Of a stretch of DNA of 64,000 bases, positions 46,538-56,149 are shown piece after piece (within the stretch, counting starts at the first letter, position 1; each line of letters opens with the position of its first letter). This stretch comes from Gigaspora rosea (Eukaryota > Glomeromycota > Glomeromycetes > Diversisporales > Gigasporaceae), in assembly GCA_003550325.1 (NCBI GenBank), contig QKWP01000817.1, positions 38,952-102,951 of the forward strand, written 5' to 3'. The notes under the pieces are model-generated. The model was not told the origin of the DNA, made no database searches, and saw only the letters and a list, made by a program, of their open reading frames with translations. The position numbers were made by a program, and so were the translations under genes.

Positions 46538-47179
46538 AGGGAATAGAAATTTGTCGTACTCATGGTATGTCGCACCCCTGATTCTGACCAATCAAATTGC
46601 ATGATTTTGTAAACAAAAAATTTTAAGTTTTAAAAATTAAAAATTTTACTAGTAAAATATAAAAATAAATAAACGATATCAAAGCATATAATGTAAAATT
46701 TTATTCTGAACAACTTTTTTTAAGTTATAAAGATAGATTGTCTTAGTAAAAAAATAGCGTTTTACTATATAAGAAAAATCAAAAATTTTGATCGTTAGCA
46801 CATATAAAACTTTTTTACTAATATAATCTATATTTACGTTTACGTATAACATGTAAAATTTTTATGCTAAACAACTTTTTCTAAGTTAAAATAGTAGATT
46901 GTTTTAGTAAAAAAAAAGTTTTATATGTACTAACTTTGGAAATTTTTGATTTTTCTTATAAAACGTTTTTTTTTACTAAGATAACCTATCTTTATGACTT
47001 AGAAAAAGTTGTTCACAATAAAATTTTACGTTATATGACATGCTATTATATATATATTTTATACTTTATTAAGTAAAATTTTAAATTTTTAAAAAATAAA
47101 ATTTTTTGTCTATAAAATCGTGCAATTTGATTGGTTGAAGCAGGGTGTGACATGTCGCAGGTGCAACAAATTTTTCCCT
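46538..47179. mobile_element. Foldback element in (AAT)n
   Basis: Inverted ends AGGGAATAGAAATTTGTCG / AGGGAAAAATTTGTTGCAC are followed by GTATGTCGCACCCC / CGACATGTCACACCC and by long arms around AACCTATCTTTATAACTT. Both flanks are AAT repeats, so the target duplication cannot be read. 642 bp, no ORF. Confidence 0.6.
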
Positions 47180-47320
47180 AATAATAATAATTTATTATAT
47201 TATAATACAAACATGTATAACTATTTGCTTTTTCCGGATCAGTCCGAATAGCGGAAAATTCATGGAACATGATCTGCTTATTTTTAAATACAGAACCAAT
47301 CTGTTTTTTTTCAACATGTG

Positions 47321-47571
47321 GGAGGTCCCACAGCAAAAGGTGGCTCTGGGCCAGCCAATCAAAATTTAAAATTTTATTATAATAAGTTTATTTACAAATC
47401 CTATTTTCTAAAAATAATTTTATTTAATTAAATTTATTAGTAAAAAAGTATATAAATTTAATTTTTTTATTGCTATTATCATAGTAAATATTAATCATGT
47501 GATGATCTTTAATCATGATTTTCTCAAAATCATATGATTGTCTCACAGCCACCTTTTGCTGTGGGAGCCCC
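47321..47571. mobile_element. MITE, GGTCCCACAGCAAAAGG ends, flanks CATGTG
   Basis: The inverted ends GGAGGTCCCACAGCAAAAGG / GGGGCTCCCACAGCAAAAGG are flanked by CATGTG (47315-47320, 47572-47577). Copy 1 of the host element reads CACATG uninterrupted at 35178-35183, an empty site. The six-base repeat leaves the superfamily open. The frame at 47424-47609 is incidental. Confidence 0.75.
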
Positions 47572-47579
47572 CATGTGTT

Positions 47580-48550
47580 GATCACTCCATTTATGGCATA
47601 GGATCGCAATTAGATGTTTCTAGAATTTTTGTTATACAAAATATATACTTACTTATCTGTTATCATTACAGTTATATATTTTAGCACATAAGTACTATAT
47701 TCACAATAAATTAATTCACAACTTTATAAACGAATATATGTATTTTTTACTATTTATTGTTAGAACTAATTATATTGACTATATGCAAATTTTAAATTCT
47801 GTAAACAGTCAACAGAAAATAAGAAGATTGAAAAGTTACGTATAAGATCTAAGAAAGTTTACTGCAGTACTGTTTAACATGCTATTATAGCGATAATAAG
47901 CTTATATTTTAAATATTCTAATTAATATAGTTAAACTTAAACTACCAAACAAATTAGATTAGTAAGTATAATTTTGGGTTCAATGATACTGGCAGATTTA
48001 AATAAATCAATCCAGACGTATTAAAAAACTGTAGTGCAATATATTTTAAGATTAACAAAAATAACGAACCATTAAAAATTAATCCAAATAATACATTACT
48101 GCATTAGTAGGTCATAGGAAAACTTATCGTAATAGGAAAAGATTAAATAAATTATTAGAAATTAATCCAAATAATGTAAACGTATTAGAAAACTATAGAG
48201 AAACTTATTGTATGATGGTGAACAGATGCGAGGAATCACTGTCAGATTTATATAAATTGTTAAAAATTATTTTAAATAATATAGAAGCATTAGCTTATCG
48301 TAAACCAACTTATCTTATGATAAACAAATTCAAAGAATATTTATAATTCGTATTTACATTATAGCTAAATTGTTAGGTTGAATTGCCAGTGCCACATGTA
48401 CACATACAGTCGCATCCATTCTTTGACTAAATCATTTTAAATAAATACCTTTTGATGGTTGTATATTTGATTTTAGTTTTATTAAAATAATTAATTTACT
48501 AATGCATTAGGATTATAGTTTAAATTACAGGAACTTAAATTTTTTCTAAT
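47580..48550. other. Gene-free stretch with a repeated frame
   Basis: 48040-48350 contains repeated GAAATTAATCCAAATAATGT and TAGAAAACTATAGAGAAACT phrases, suggesting an old short-repeat coding region (LEINPNNVNVLENY-like, reminiscent of Sel1/TPR-type repeats). Frames are broken and I do not call a gene. Confidence 0.3.
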
Positions 48551-48552
48551 AA

Positions 48553-49077
48553 GGGGGCATCCATAAATAACGTTATATACCCCCTCATAGTAGCTCTGGA
48601 CCCTCCCCTACTATATAAAAAAATTTTTCAAAATCTGTATATTTATATATAAAATTTTACAAAAACTTGAATATATTGTGACACAGTGATCCGATTTGGA
48701 TAATTTAGGTACTATTCAATTCTCTCATTGAGACGAATCCATGCTACCAAAATCATTTCATTTGGATCACTGGATCAATAGTTATTTACAAAAAACTATT
48801 GATTTTTTAGTAATTTTATAAGAAAACATAATAACCAATAGTATTTGGCCAATAAATTTGATCCAGTAATCCGACTGAAATGAAATTGGTACCATTCGAC
48901 TCCTCTCACCGAGACGAATCAAATGGTACCAAAATCATTAAATTTGGACTACTAGTTCAATTTTTAGCCAATTTTTTCTAAAAAAATTATGTTATATTTT
49001 TTTGACCCCCCTACTTATTGAGAAAAACGGTATCATTCGTCCAATCCCTCTTGTATTACGTTATTTATGGATGCCCC
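48553..49077. mobile_element. PIF/Harbinger-like MITE, GGGGCATCCATAAATAACG, TSD TAA
   Basis: The 525-bp element has inverted ends GGGGGCATCCATAAATAACG / GGGGCATCCATAAATAACGT and TAA on both sides (48550-48552, 49078-49080). Inside, two inverted blocks contain CTCTCATTGAGACGAATCC and CTCTCACCGAGACGAATC beside TACCAAAATCATT, the hairpin also found in other families of this window. Confidence 0.75.
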
Positions 49078-49439
49078 TAAATGGCTTTAATAATTAAACT
49101 AAGTAAAAATACAAAAAGCCCTAATCTCAAACTATAATTTAAGCCTTAACCCAAACTTAACATCTAATTTTAGCTTTAAATTAGAGGTAAATTTTTTAAT
49201 CGCTTATATAATAACACCTAAAAATATATACAGTGAATTTCACCCTGGTGGATACTAAATAAATTTTTTTCAATAAAAATTTATAAATAAAACACATTAA
49301 ATACAGTATTACAATGAAATAAAAAAAAACTATTTATTAATTAAAAGTCAAATACACTTATTTATATGATCTTAATTATTATAAATTATTTTAGGGAATT
49401 GCTATTCGCACCATGGATTTTTGCTATTCACACCATGGT

Positions 49440-49714
49440 TAGGGTTCCGCAATTTGATTTGATCTTCAAATATTTGAATCAAATATTTGATCAAATTCAA
49501 ATTCAAATTTGATTTGATTAAATTCAAATATGGCCAAATTGATTTGATTTGACAAATATTTGATTTGATTTGAAAATTACTATTAAAAATTCAAATTCAA
49601 ATCAAATTCAAATTCAAATATTTGAATCAAATCAAATTCAAATTAGGGTCAATTTGATTTGATCAAATTCAAATTGATCCAATATTTGATTTGATTTGAA
49701 TTTGAGGAACCCTA
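49440..49714. mobile_element. hAT-like MITE of AAATTTGATTTGA words, TSD ACCATGGT
   Basis: The 275-bp element has ends TAGGGTTCCGCAATTTGATT / TAGGGTTCCTCAAATTC and a perfect 8-bp duplication ACCATGGT (49432-49439, 49715-49722). The rest is almost pure (AATTTGATTTGA)n in inverted arrangement. It sits in the left terminus of the 3.5-kb foldback; the right terminus shows the undisturbed sequence at 52893-52900. Confidence 0.9.
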
Positions 49715-50549
49715 ACCATGGTACATGTAGATCACCTCGATTTTGGCACTTAAATATTTTAACTTTTAAAAACTTTTATTAATATTATCTCTATGAGTTC
49801 TTGATCAAATTTAATAAATTTTTTTATTTGAATTCTATGGATTCGTAGAATTAAAATAAAAAAATTTTCATCAAATTTGGTCAAGAACTCGTGGAGATAT
49901 CTTTGATGAAAGTTCCTGTAAACAATTTCAACACAGCTTCTTTGTGATATTTTTTTTGCTTTTCAAAATAACCCACTGTTCGGCGATGATTTACAAGAAA
50001 TTTTACTATGCTAACTAAAAAAAAAATTTATAACAAGACTTGTAGCGCATGTCATGAACTAATAGAATCTCAAATTTCATGAAAAAATATTAATACCTTG
50101 TAAAGATATTAACATTTTTGTAAATTTTGATACATACGTTTTCGCAAGATTTCCTCTAAACTTCAAATGATTCCAGAAGCACTTTCTCAAAATGAAATCT
50201 CCAAAACGTGAATTAGTAAGTTGATAGAATAGGTATTCGAAAGTCTTCAGTTAAAAATTCATCATAGACAGAGTAATATTGACGAAGTTATGATGATTTT
50301 TCAATTTGCTTCCAGATTCAGAATTTCTAAAATTTTCAATTTTGATGAAAACAGAAAAATCACCATCACAGGCTAGATTTTTACAAGTTCAAATGAAACA
50401 AGTTACTGCGCACTAATATAATCAATTGAGAATGTACTAAAATTTTGTTTTCTAAAATTTCAAGTTATTTGGTTAAATATTCATTCTATAATAGCTTTTT
50501 TCATTTGGCACAGCTTCTTTATAATATACTTTTTGAAAATAAAAGAAGC

Positions 50550-52060
50550 TTTCATCAAAGATATCTCTACAAGTTCTTGACCAAATTCGATAAAATTTTT
50601 TTATTTGAATTCTATGGATCCATAGAATCCAAATAAAAAAATTTTCATCGAATTTGATTAGATGGTTGCAGAGATACTTTGATCAAAGTTTTAGAGATTT
50701 TCAAAATGCTTATCACATGATAGATACATTTAAATTTTTGACAAAACTTTGATTAAGAATATCTATGCAACCACCTAATAAAATTTGATAAAAATTTTTT
50801 AGTTAATTATTATGGATCCGTAGAATAAGTAAAAAATTTTCATCAAATTTTATTAGGTAGTTGCAGAGATATATCCTTGATCAAAGTTTTGTCAAAAATT
50901 TAAACGTATCTGTCATGTGATAAGCATTTTGAAATTCTCTAAAACTTTGATCAAAGATATCTCTGCAATCACCTGATCAAATTTAATGAAAGTTTGTTAG
51001 TTAATTATTATGGATCCGAAGAATAAGTAAAAAAATTTTCATCAAATTTTATCAGGTGGTTGCAGAGATATCCTTGATCAAACTTTTGTCAAAAATATAA
51101 ACGTATCTGTCATGCGATAAGCATTTTGAAATTCTCTAAAATTTGATCAAAGATATCTCTGCAACTACCTGATCAAATTTGATGAAATTTATTTACTTAT
51201 TCTACAGATCCATAATAATTAACTAAAAAATTTTCATCAAATTTGATCAGGTGGTTGCAGAGATATCTTTGATCAAAGTTTTAGAGAATTTCAAAACGCG
51301 TATCATATGACAGATACATTTAAATTTTTGACAAAACTTTGATCAAGGGTATCTCTGCAACTACATGATTAAATTTGATAAAAATTTTTTATTTAATTAT
51401 TATGGATCTGTAAAATAAGTAAAAAAATTTTCATCAGATTTTATTAGATGGTTGCAGAGATATCCTTGATCAAAGTTTTGTCAAAAATTTAAATGTATTT
51501 GTCATGTAATAAGCGTTTTGAAATTCTCTAAAACTTTGATCAAAAATATCTCTGCAATCATCTGATCAAATTCGATGAAATTCTTTTATTTGAATTCTAT
51601 GGATCCATAGCATCCAAATAAAAAAATTTTTATCAAACTTGATTAGGTGGTTGCAGAGATAGATATCTTTGATCAAAGTTTTAGAGAATTTCAAAATGCT
51701 TATTACATAACAGATACGTTTAAATTTTTGACAAAACTTTGATTAAGGATATCTCTGCAACCACCTAATAAAATTTGATAAAAATTTTTTTACTTATTCT
51801 ATGGATCCATAATAATTAAATAAAAAATTTTTATCAAATTTAATCATGTGGTTGCAGAGATATCCTTGATCAAAGTTTTGTTAACAAATTTAAATATATC
51901 TGATATGTGTTTTGAAATTCTCTAAAACTTTGATCAAAGATATCTTTGCAACCATCTAATCAAATTCAATAAAAATTTTTTTATTTGAATTCTATGGATC
52001 CATAAATTCAAATAAAAAAATTATCGAATTTGGTCAAAAACTTGTAGAGATATCTTTGAT
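50550..52060. repeat. Eight-unit palindrome array, period ~197 bp
   Basis: Each unit is a palindrome centred on GGATCC or a one-base variant, at about 50616, 50814, 51012, 51206, 51404, 51601, 51803 and 51996 (spacings 193-202). Arms read outward from TATTTGAATTCTAT or TTAATTATTAT through AATTTTCATCAAATTTGATC, AGGTGGTTGCAGAGATATC and TTTGATCAAAGTTTT. Spacers carry TCTGTCATGTGATAAGCATT in either orientation. Non-coding. Confidence 0.93.
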
Positions 52061-53279
52061 AAATGATTCTTCTATTTCCAAAAAGTATATTATAAAGAAG
52101 CTGCACCAAATGAAAAAAAGCTATTATGGAATAAATATTTAACCAAATAACTTGAAATTTTAGAAAGCAAAATTTTAGCATATTTTCAATTAATTATATT
52201 AGTGCGCAGTAACTTGTTTCATTTTGAACTTGTAAAAATCTAGCCTGTGATGGTGATTTTTCTGTTTTCATCAAAATTGAAAATTTTAGAAAATTCTGAT
52301 TCTGGAATCAAATTGAAAAATTATCATAACTTCGTTAATATTAATCCGTTTATGATGAAATTTTAACTGAAGGCTCTTGAATACCTACTCTATTAACTTA
52401 CTAATTCACGTTTTGGAGGTTTCATTTTGAGAAAGTGCTTCTGGAATTCATTTGAATTTTAGAGGAAATCTTGCGAAAATGTATGTGTCAAAATTTACAA
52501 AAACATTAATATCTTTACAAGTTTTTAATATTTTTCATGAAATTTGAGATTCTATTAGTTCATGATATGCGCTACAAGTCTTGTTATAAATTTTTTTTTA
52601 GTTAGCATAGTAAAATTTCTTGTAAATCATCGCCGAATAGTGGGTTATTTTGAAAGCAAAAAAACATATTACAAAAAAGCTGCGTTGAAATTGTTTATAG
52701 GAACTTTTATCAAAGATATCTCCACGAGTTCTTGACCAAATTTGATGAAAATTTTTTTATTTTAATTCTACGAATCCATAGAATTCAAATAAAAAAATTT
52801 ATTAAATTTGATCAAGAACTCATAGAGATAATATTAATAAAAGTTTTTAAAAATTAAAATATTTAAGTGACAAAATTGAGGTGATCTATATGTACCATGG
52901 TGCGAATAGCAAAAATCCATGGTGCGAATAGCAATTCCCTTATTTTATTGTTACTTTATGTTTAACATGTCTAAAATTTCATATTAATAATGTCAATTTA
53001 AACAAATAAATAATTTTTTAAAGACACTTATGAATAAAGACAAATAAGGCTATTACTAAAGTTCTGGATAAAGAAATTAATGAACTATTGGAATTAATAC
53101 AAGCCATAGAACTGGATCGATATTTTACTATATGTGAAAAACAATTAAATCTAACGATTTTTTTAAGTTCTTTTGTTTAATTATAATAGTTTGCTTGAAA
53201 GTTCTCTTTGGAGACATATTAATATATAAGATAACTTAAGCAATATTTGTTAAACTATATATAAAAAATCTAAGCAAAA

Positions 53280-53640
53280 GTTTAATAAGTTATATAAAAA
53301 ATAATTTAAGCATAAGTTTAGTAAGTAAATAAAAAAATAATTTAAGCAAAAATTTAGTAAGTTATATAAAAGAATAATTTGAGCAAAGATTTAATTAATA
53401 ATTTGAGCAAAGGTTTAGTAAGCAATTTGCACAAAGGTTTAGTAAATAATTTGAGCAAAGGTTTAGTAAGTTATATAGAAAATAACTTAAGTGAAGGTTT
53501 AATAAATAATTTGAACAAAGGTTTAGTAGTTATATAGAAAATAACTTGAGTCAAGGTTTAATAAATAATTTGAGCAAAGGTTTGGCAAGCAATTTAAGCA
53601 AAGGTTCAGAAAGTTATATAAAAAAAAAACAATTTAAGCA
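53280..53640 (-). repeat. ~24-bp minisatellite, reverse partner of 32475-32930
   Basis: Units of AATTTGAGCAAAGGTTTAGT with AAGTTATATAAAA linkers, complementary to the array in copy 1. Confidence 0.85.
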
Positions 53641-53689
53641 AGATTTAATAATATAAATTTAATTTTATATAAATATATTTTTTTTCGAA

Positions 53690-54157
53690 GGACCTGCGGG
53701 TCGATAGCATAGCGGTTATGCTCCCAGGTCCCCAATCGAAGGTTGCCGGTTCAATACCGCCTGGCGGTAAATTGAATTTGATAGTCAGAACCTGATTAGG
53801 AATAACCGAAGTCATACAAAATGTAATGTTGGTCCAATGAGGCACGAACTTGATGGCGGTGTTTCTGTGTAACATATACGTACCCACAGGAAACAGGACT
53901 GAGGTGGCTCGGCCGGTCCTGCAGGAAGTTAAATAATGCGGTGCGGACCCACATTTGGGTGGCGAAAGGCAAGCCGAATGAAGCCTTTATCACAGTAACA
54001 TCTCCGAGCGGCCAAAGCTCCGACGACGGAGATCTTCTGGGCGGCGTAAGGCAAGCCAGTTGGTTTATCAGAGTTGGGTTTAAGTGGAGGTTGCTCAAAA
54101 GGAGGGTTACAGAGAAGAGCGCTGGGTCTTAAGATTAAAAAAAAAAATATATATTTA
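53690..54157 (+). mobile_element. SINE with tRNA-like head (third family)
   Basis: A 16-bp duplication TATATTTTTTTTCGAA lies at 53674-53689 and 54158-54173. The head GGACCTGCGGGTCGATAGCA...AGCGGTTATGCTCCC...GCCGGTTCAATACCGCC is tRNA-like, with box A GATAGCATAGCGG and box B CCGGTTCAATACC (near 53747-53760). The tail is AAAAAAAAAAATATATAT. 468 bp. Frames at 53645-54098 (-) and 53941-54132 (+) are incidental. Confidence 0.85.
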
Positions 54158-54222
54158 TATATTTTTTTTCGAAACAGCGCAAGGGTTAATGAGCTAGTAA
54201 TAATAATAATACGTATAATAAT

Positions 54223-54410
54223 TCCAGAAAGTTGGCAGATTTTCTAGGGAGATAAATAGTTGTTGCAGCAGATCACACATAGGTACTTCGTAGCCGGGTG
54301 AGCTTTTATTAATAAAATAGAGGATTAGTAGTAGTTAATCCCTGTGTACTTTGTAGTAGTACTTATCTTAATCTATGATTAATAAAGCAGGATTGCTAGT
54401 TAAAAAAAAA
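54223..54410 (+). mobile_element. 188-bp A-tailed retroposon
   Basis: A perfect 21-bp duplication lies at 54202-54222 and 54411-54431. The insert starts TCCAGAAAGTTGG, carries AATAAAGCAGG and ends in an A-run. No pol III boxes are obvious, so it is probably a 5'-truncated LINE end or a retrocopied RNA. It landed in an AAT-rich target. Confidence 0.85.
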
Positions 54411-54431
54411 AATAATAATACGTATAATAAT

Positions 54432-54894
54432 ATTTAGCACTAGTAAAAGAACTTAGTAATTAAAAAAGATTTTTTTAAAAATACACCGTATTTACTAATA
54501 ATAATGATTTACGCATAAGCTTTAGTCATTGCAAAAAGTTTTTTTTTTTATTTACAACTCATATCTTTAATATGATAAATATTATGAATCTATCTAGTTA
54601 AAATTAATGGATAAGGATATTTGTATTCAATCCGAATTATCAAATCGCTGTATTAATAAAATTTTGCATTTTATTATAAGATTTGTAAAATAAAAATTGA
54701 TTTTCATTAAGAAACCTAGAAGATATAAAAAGGGTCATCATGTTTGCTTAAACAATCTGGTGCCTCTAATATTTCTTTTATGAAAAAATATAAATTTTTA
54801 GACCAGGTCAAAGATGCATATCTACAGTAAGTGGCCTAGGTGGTTGGCTCACCCAGGTATATTCTAAGATTGAAACCAATAATTTTTAATAATA
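54432..54894. other. Gene-free stretch
   Basis: A+T-rich, no supported feature. 54895-54970 just after it (AATCAGTTAACCGAACCGAA, ACCGATTG) matches 2885-2985 of the hAT-like foldback at 2309, a truncated copy. Confidence 0.45.
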
Positions 54895-55049
54895 AACAAC
54901 CAATCAGTTAACCGAACCGAAATATTTGGCATCAACCGATTGCGCAGCTGATTAAGATTATTTCACAATTTAATTGGACAATCTGGTAATACTAATATTC
55001 CTTTTATAGAAAAATATAATTTTTTACATTACGCCTAAACCCCCATAGT

Positions 55050-55125
55050 ACAGTAGTACAGCGGCGTAGAAGGACTAGCGCAAGACCTGAAGATCGGAAG
55101 TTCAATACCCGTAGGCAGCCAACCT
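55050..55125 (+). repeat. tRNA-like SINE head fragment
   Basis: GTAGTACAGCGGCGTAGAAG resembles box A, and GATCGGAAGTTCAATACCCG about 40 bp later resembles box B of the element at 53690. The acceptor ends do not pair, so it is not a tRNA gene. The downstream T-rich sequence does not match the SINE body. Confidence 0.4.
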
Positions 55126-55129
55126 TCTT

Positions 55130-56149
55130 TTATAATTTTAATAATTTTTTTTTTCTTTTCGGAACTTTTCACAATCGATGGTGTGATTGTGATTATATAG
55201 AAGTGTGATATTGAACACTTTCACGTGATAGATTTACATTTTTACATATTATCGAAAATTTTTTGATTTATCGGAAATCGCAAGGATTTGCCGAAGACGA
55301 AGTTTCCCTCTCTGACGAGGTTGATTTAATAACTCCTAGTAGTTTATAAAAAAAATTAAATCGAATTAAAGTTAGCAAAATTTTGAGTTATCATATGTAC
55401 CGTTACACGGGTGTACAAATAGAAATTGGTATATTAAAATAGTGCCAAACTACTTTGGAATATCTAACAGATTTTTTGTAATATCTATTTTATAAACTGT
55501 ATACAAAAGCCCAAATCCAATACATTAAGAATAAGCAATAATTTAATGACAATGGAGTATTCTACAAATAATTCCCAATAAATAAATAAACAAATAAATA
55601 TATACCATATATACACTATATATAGTTTTAAACATATCATTTGTATAATTTACTCTCGAATAATGTTAAATTTCTTTATTAGCTTTTTTAAGAAAATTTT
55701 TTATGCTTTGATGAATAATTTTAACATAATATATCTATTAAGTTAGGAATTTGAACCTCGCATGTACCTCAACACCCGTGTACGAAATTCAATTAGTATT
55801 CTCAATATGGAAGAATTAAATTTGTTTTATACCAAAAAAGGTTATTTATTATTCTCAAATAGAGAACGTATTTTAATAAATTACGTTCTTACAATTTGAT
55901 TAATGTTCTCGAAGGACATTGAATTTCGCACACTGCTCAATACTTTGAAAATCTTTATCATTCATCATTGGAAAGGCTTAAAAATCATACAATACAGTAC
56001 ATTATCTTTATTTGTTTTTGTTTATTAGCCTACAATTATTTATAAATTAGAACCTTAATTTAAATTAGGTCCGAACGATTACAGATTGAATACTGAAAAT
56101 CGTTCGCCTTGATTCTAATGTCCGATCCCAGTCAAAGAAATGATCCATC
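55130..56149. other. Gene-free flank beyond the Paf1 3' end
   Basis: ACACGGGTGTAC near 55407 and ACACCCGTGTACG near 55771 could be worn inverted ends of an element. TTTATT at 56007-56012 and 56021-56026 (AATAAA on -) may be the poly(A) signal of the gene on -. Nothing else seen. Confidence 0.4.

Larger units (their letters stand above)
49393..52940. mobile_element. 3.5-kb foldback element with inner palindrome array
   Basis: Near-perfect ends AGGGAATTGCTATTCGCACC, with ATGGATTTTTGCTATTC beyond, are mirrored at 52893-52940. The arms (49733-50550 and 52060-52890) are complementary over more than 800 bp and enclose the array at 50550-52060. The flank TATTTT is duplicated. Copy 1 of the host element has the unfilled site ATTATTTTATTG (complement of 34704-34715). 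No ORF of note; 50445-50636 is arm sequence. Confidence 0.9.
47190..54200 (-). mobile_element. Dispersed element, copy 2, much interrupted
   Basis: Reverse-complement partner of 32093-35300. 47215-47320 matches 35290-35180; 49330-49392 plus 52941-52985 matches 34760-34670; 53020-53150 matches 33110-32990; 53280-53640 matches 32930-32475. The end GCGCAAGGGTTAATGAGCTA is at 54177-54198. Insertions: 47321-47571, 48553-49077, 49393-52940 and 53690-54157. On +, 53065-53150 reads DKEINELLELIQAIELDRYF, an unrecognised family. Confidence 0.55.
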
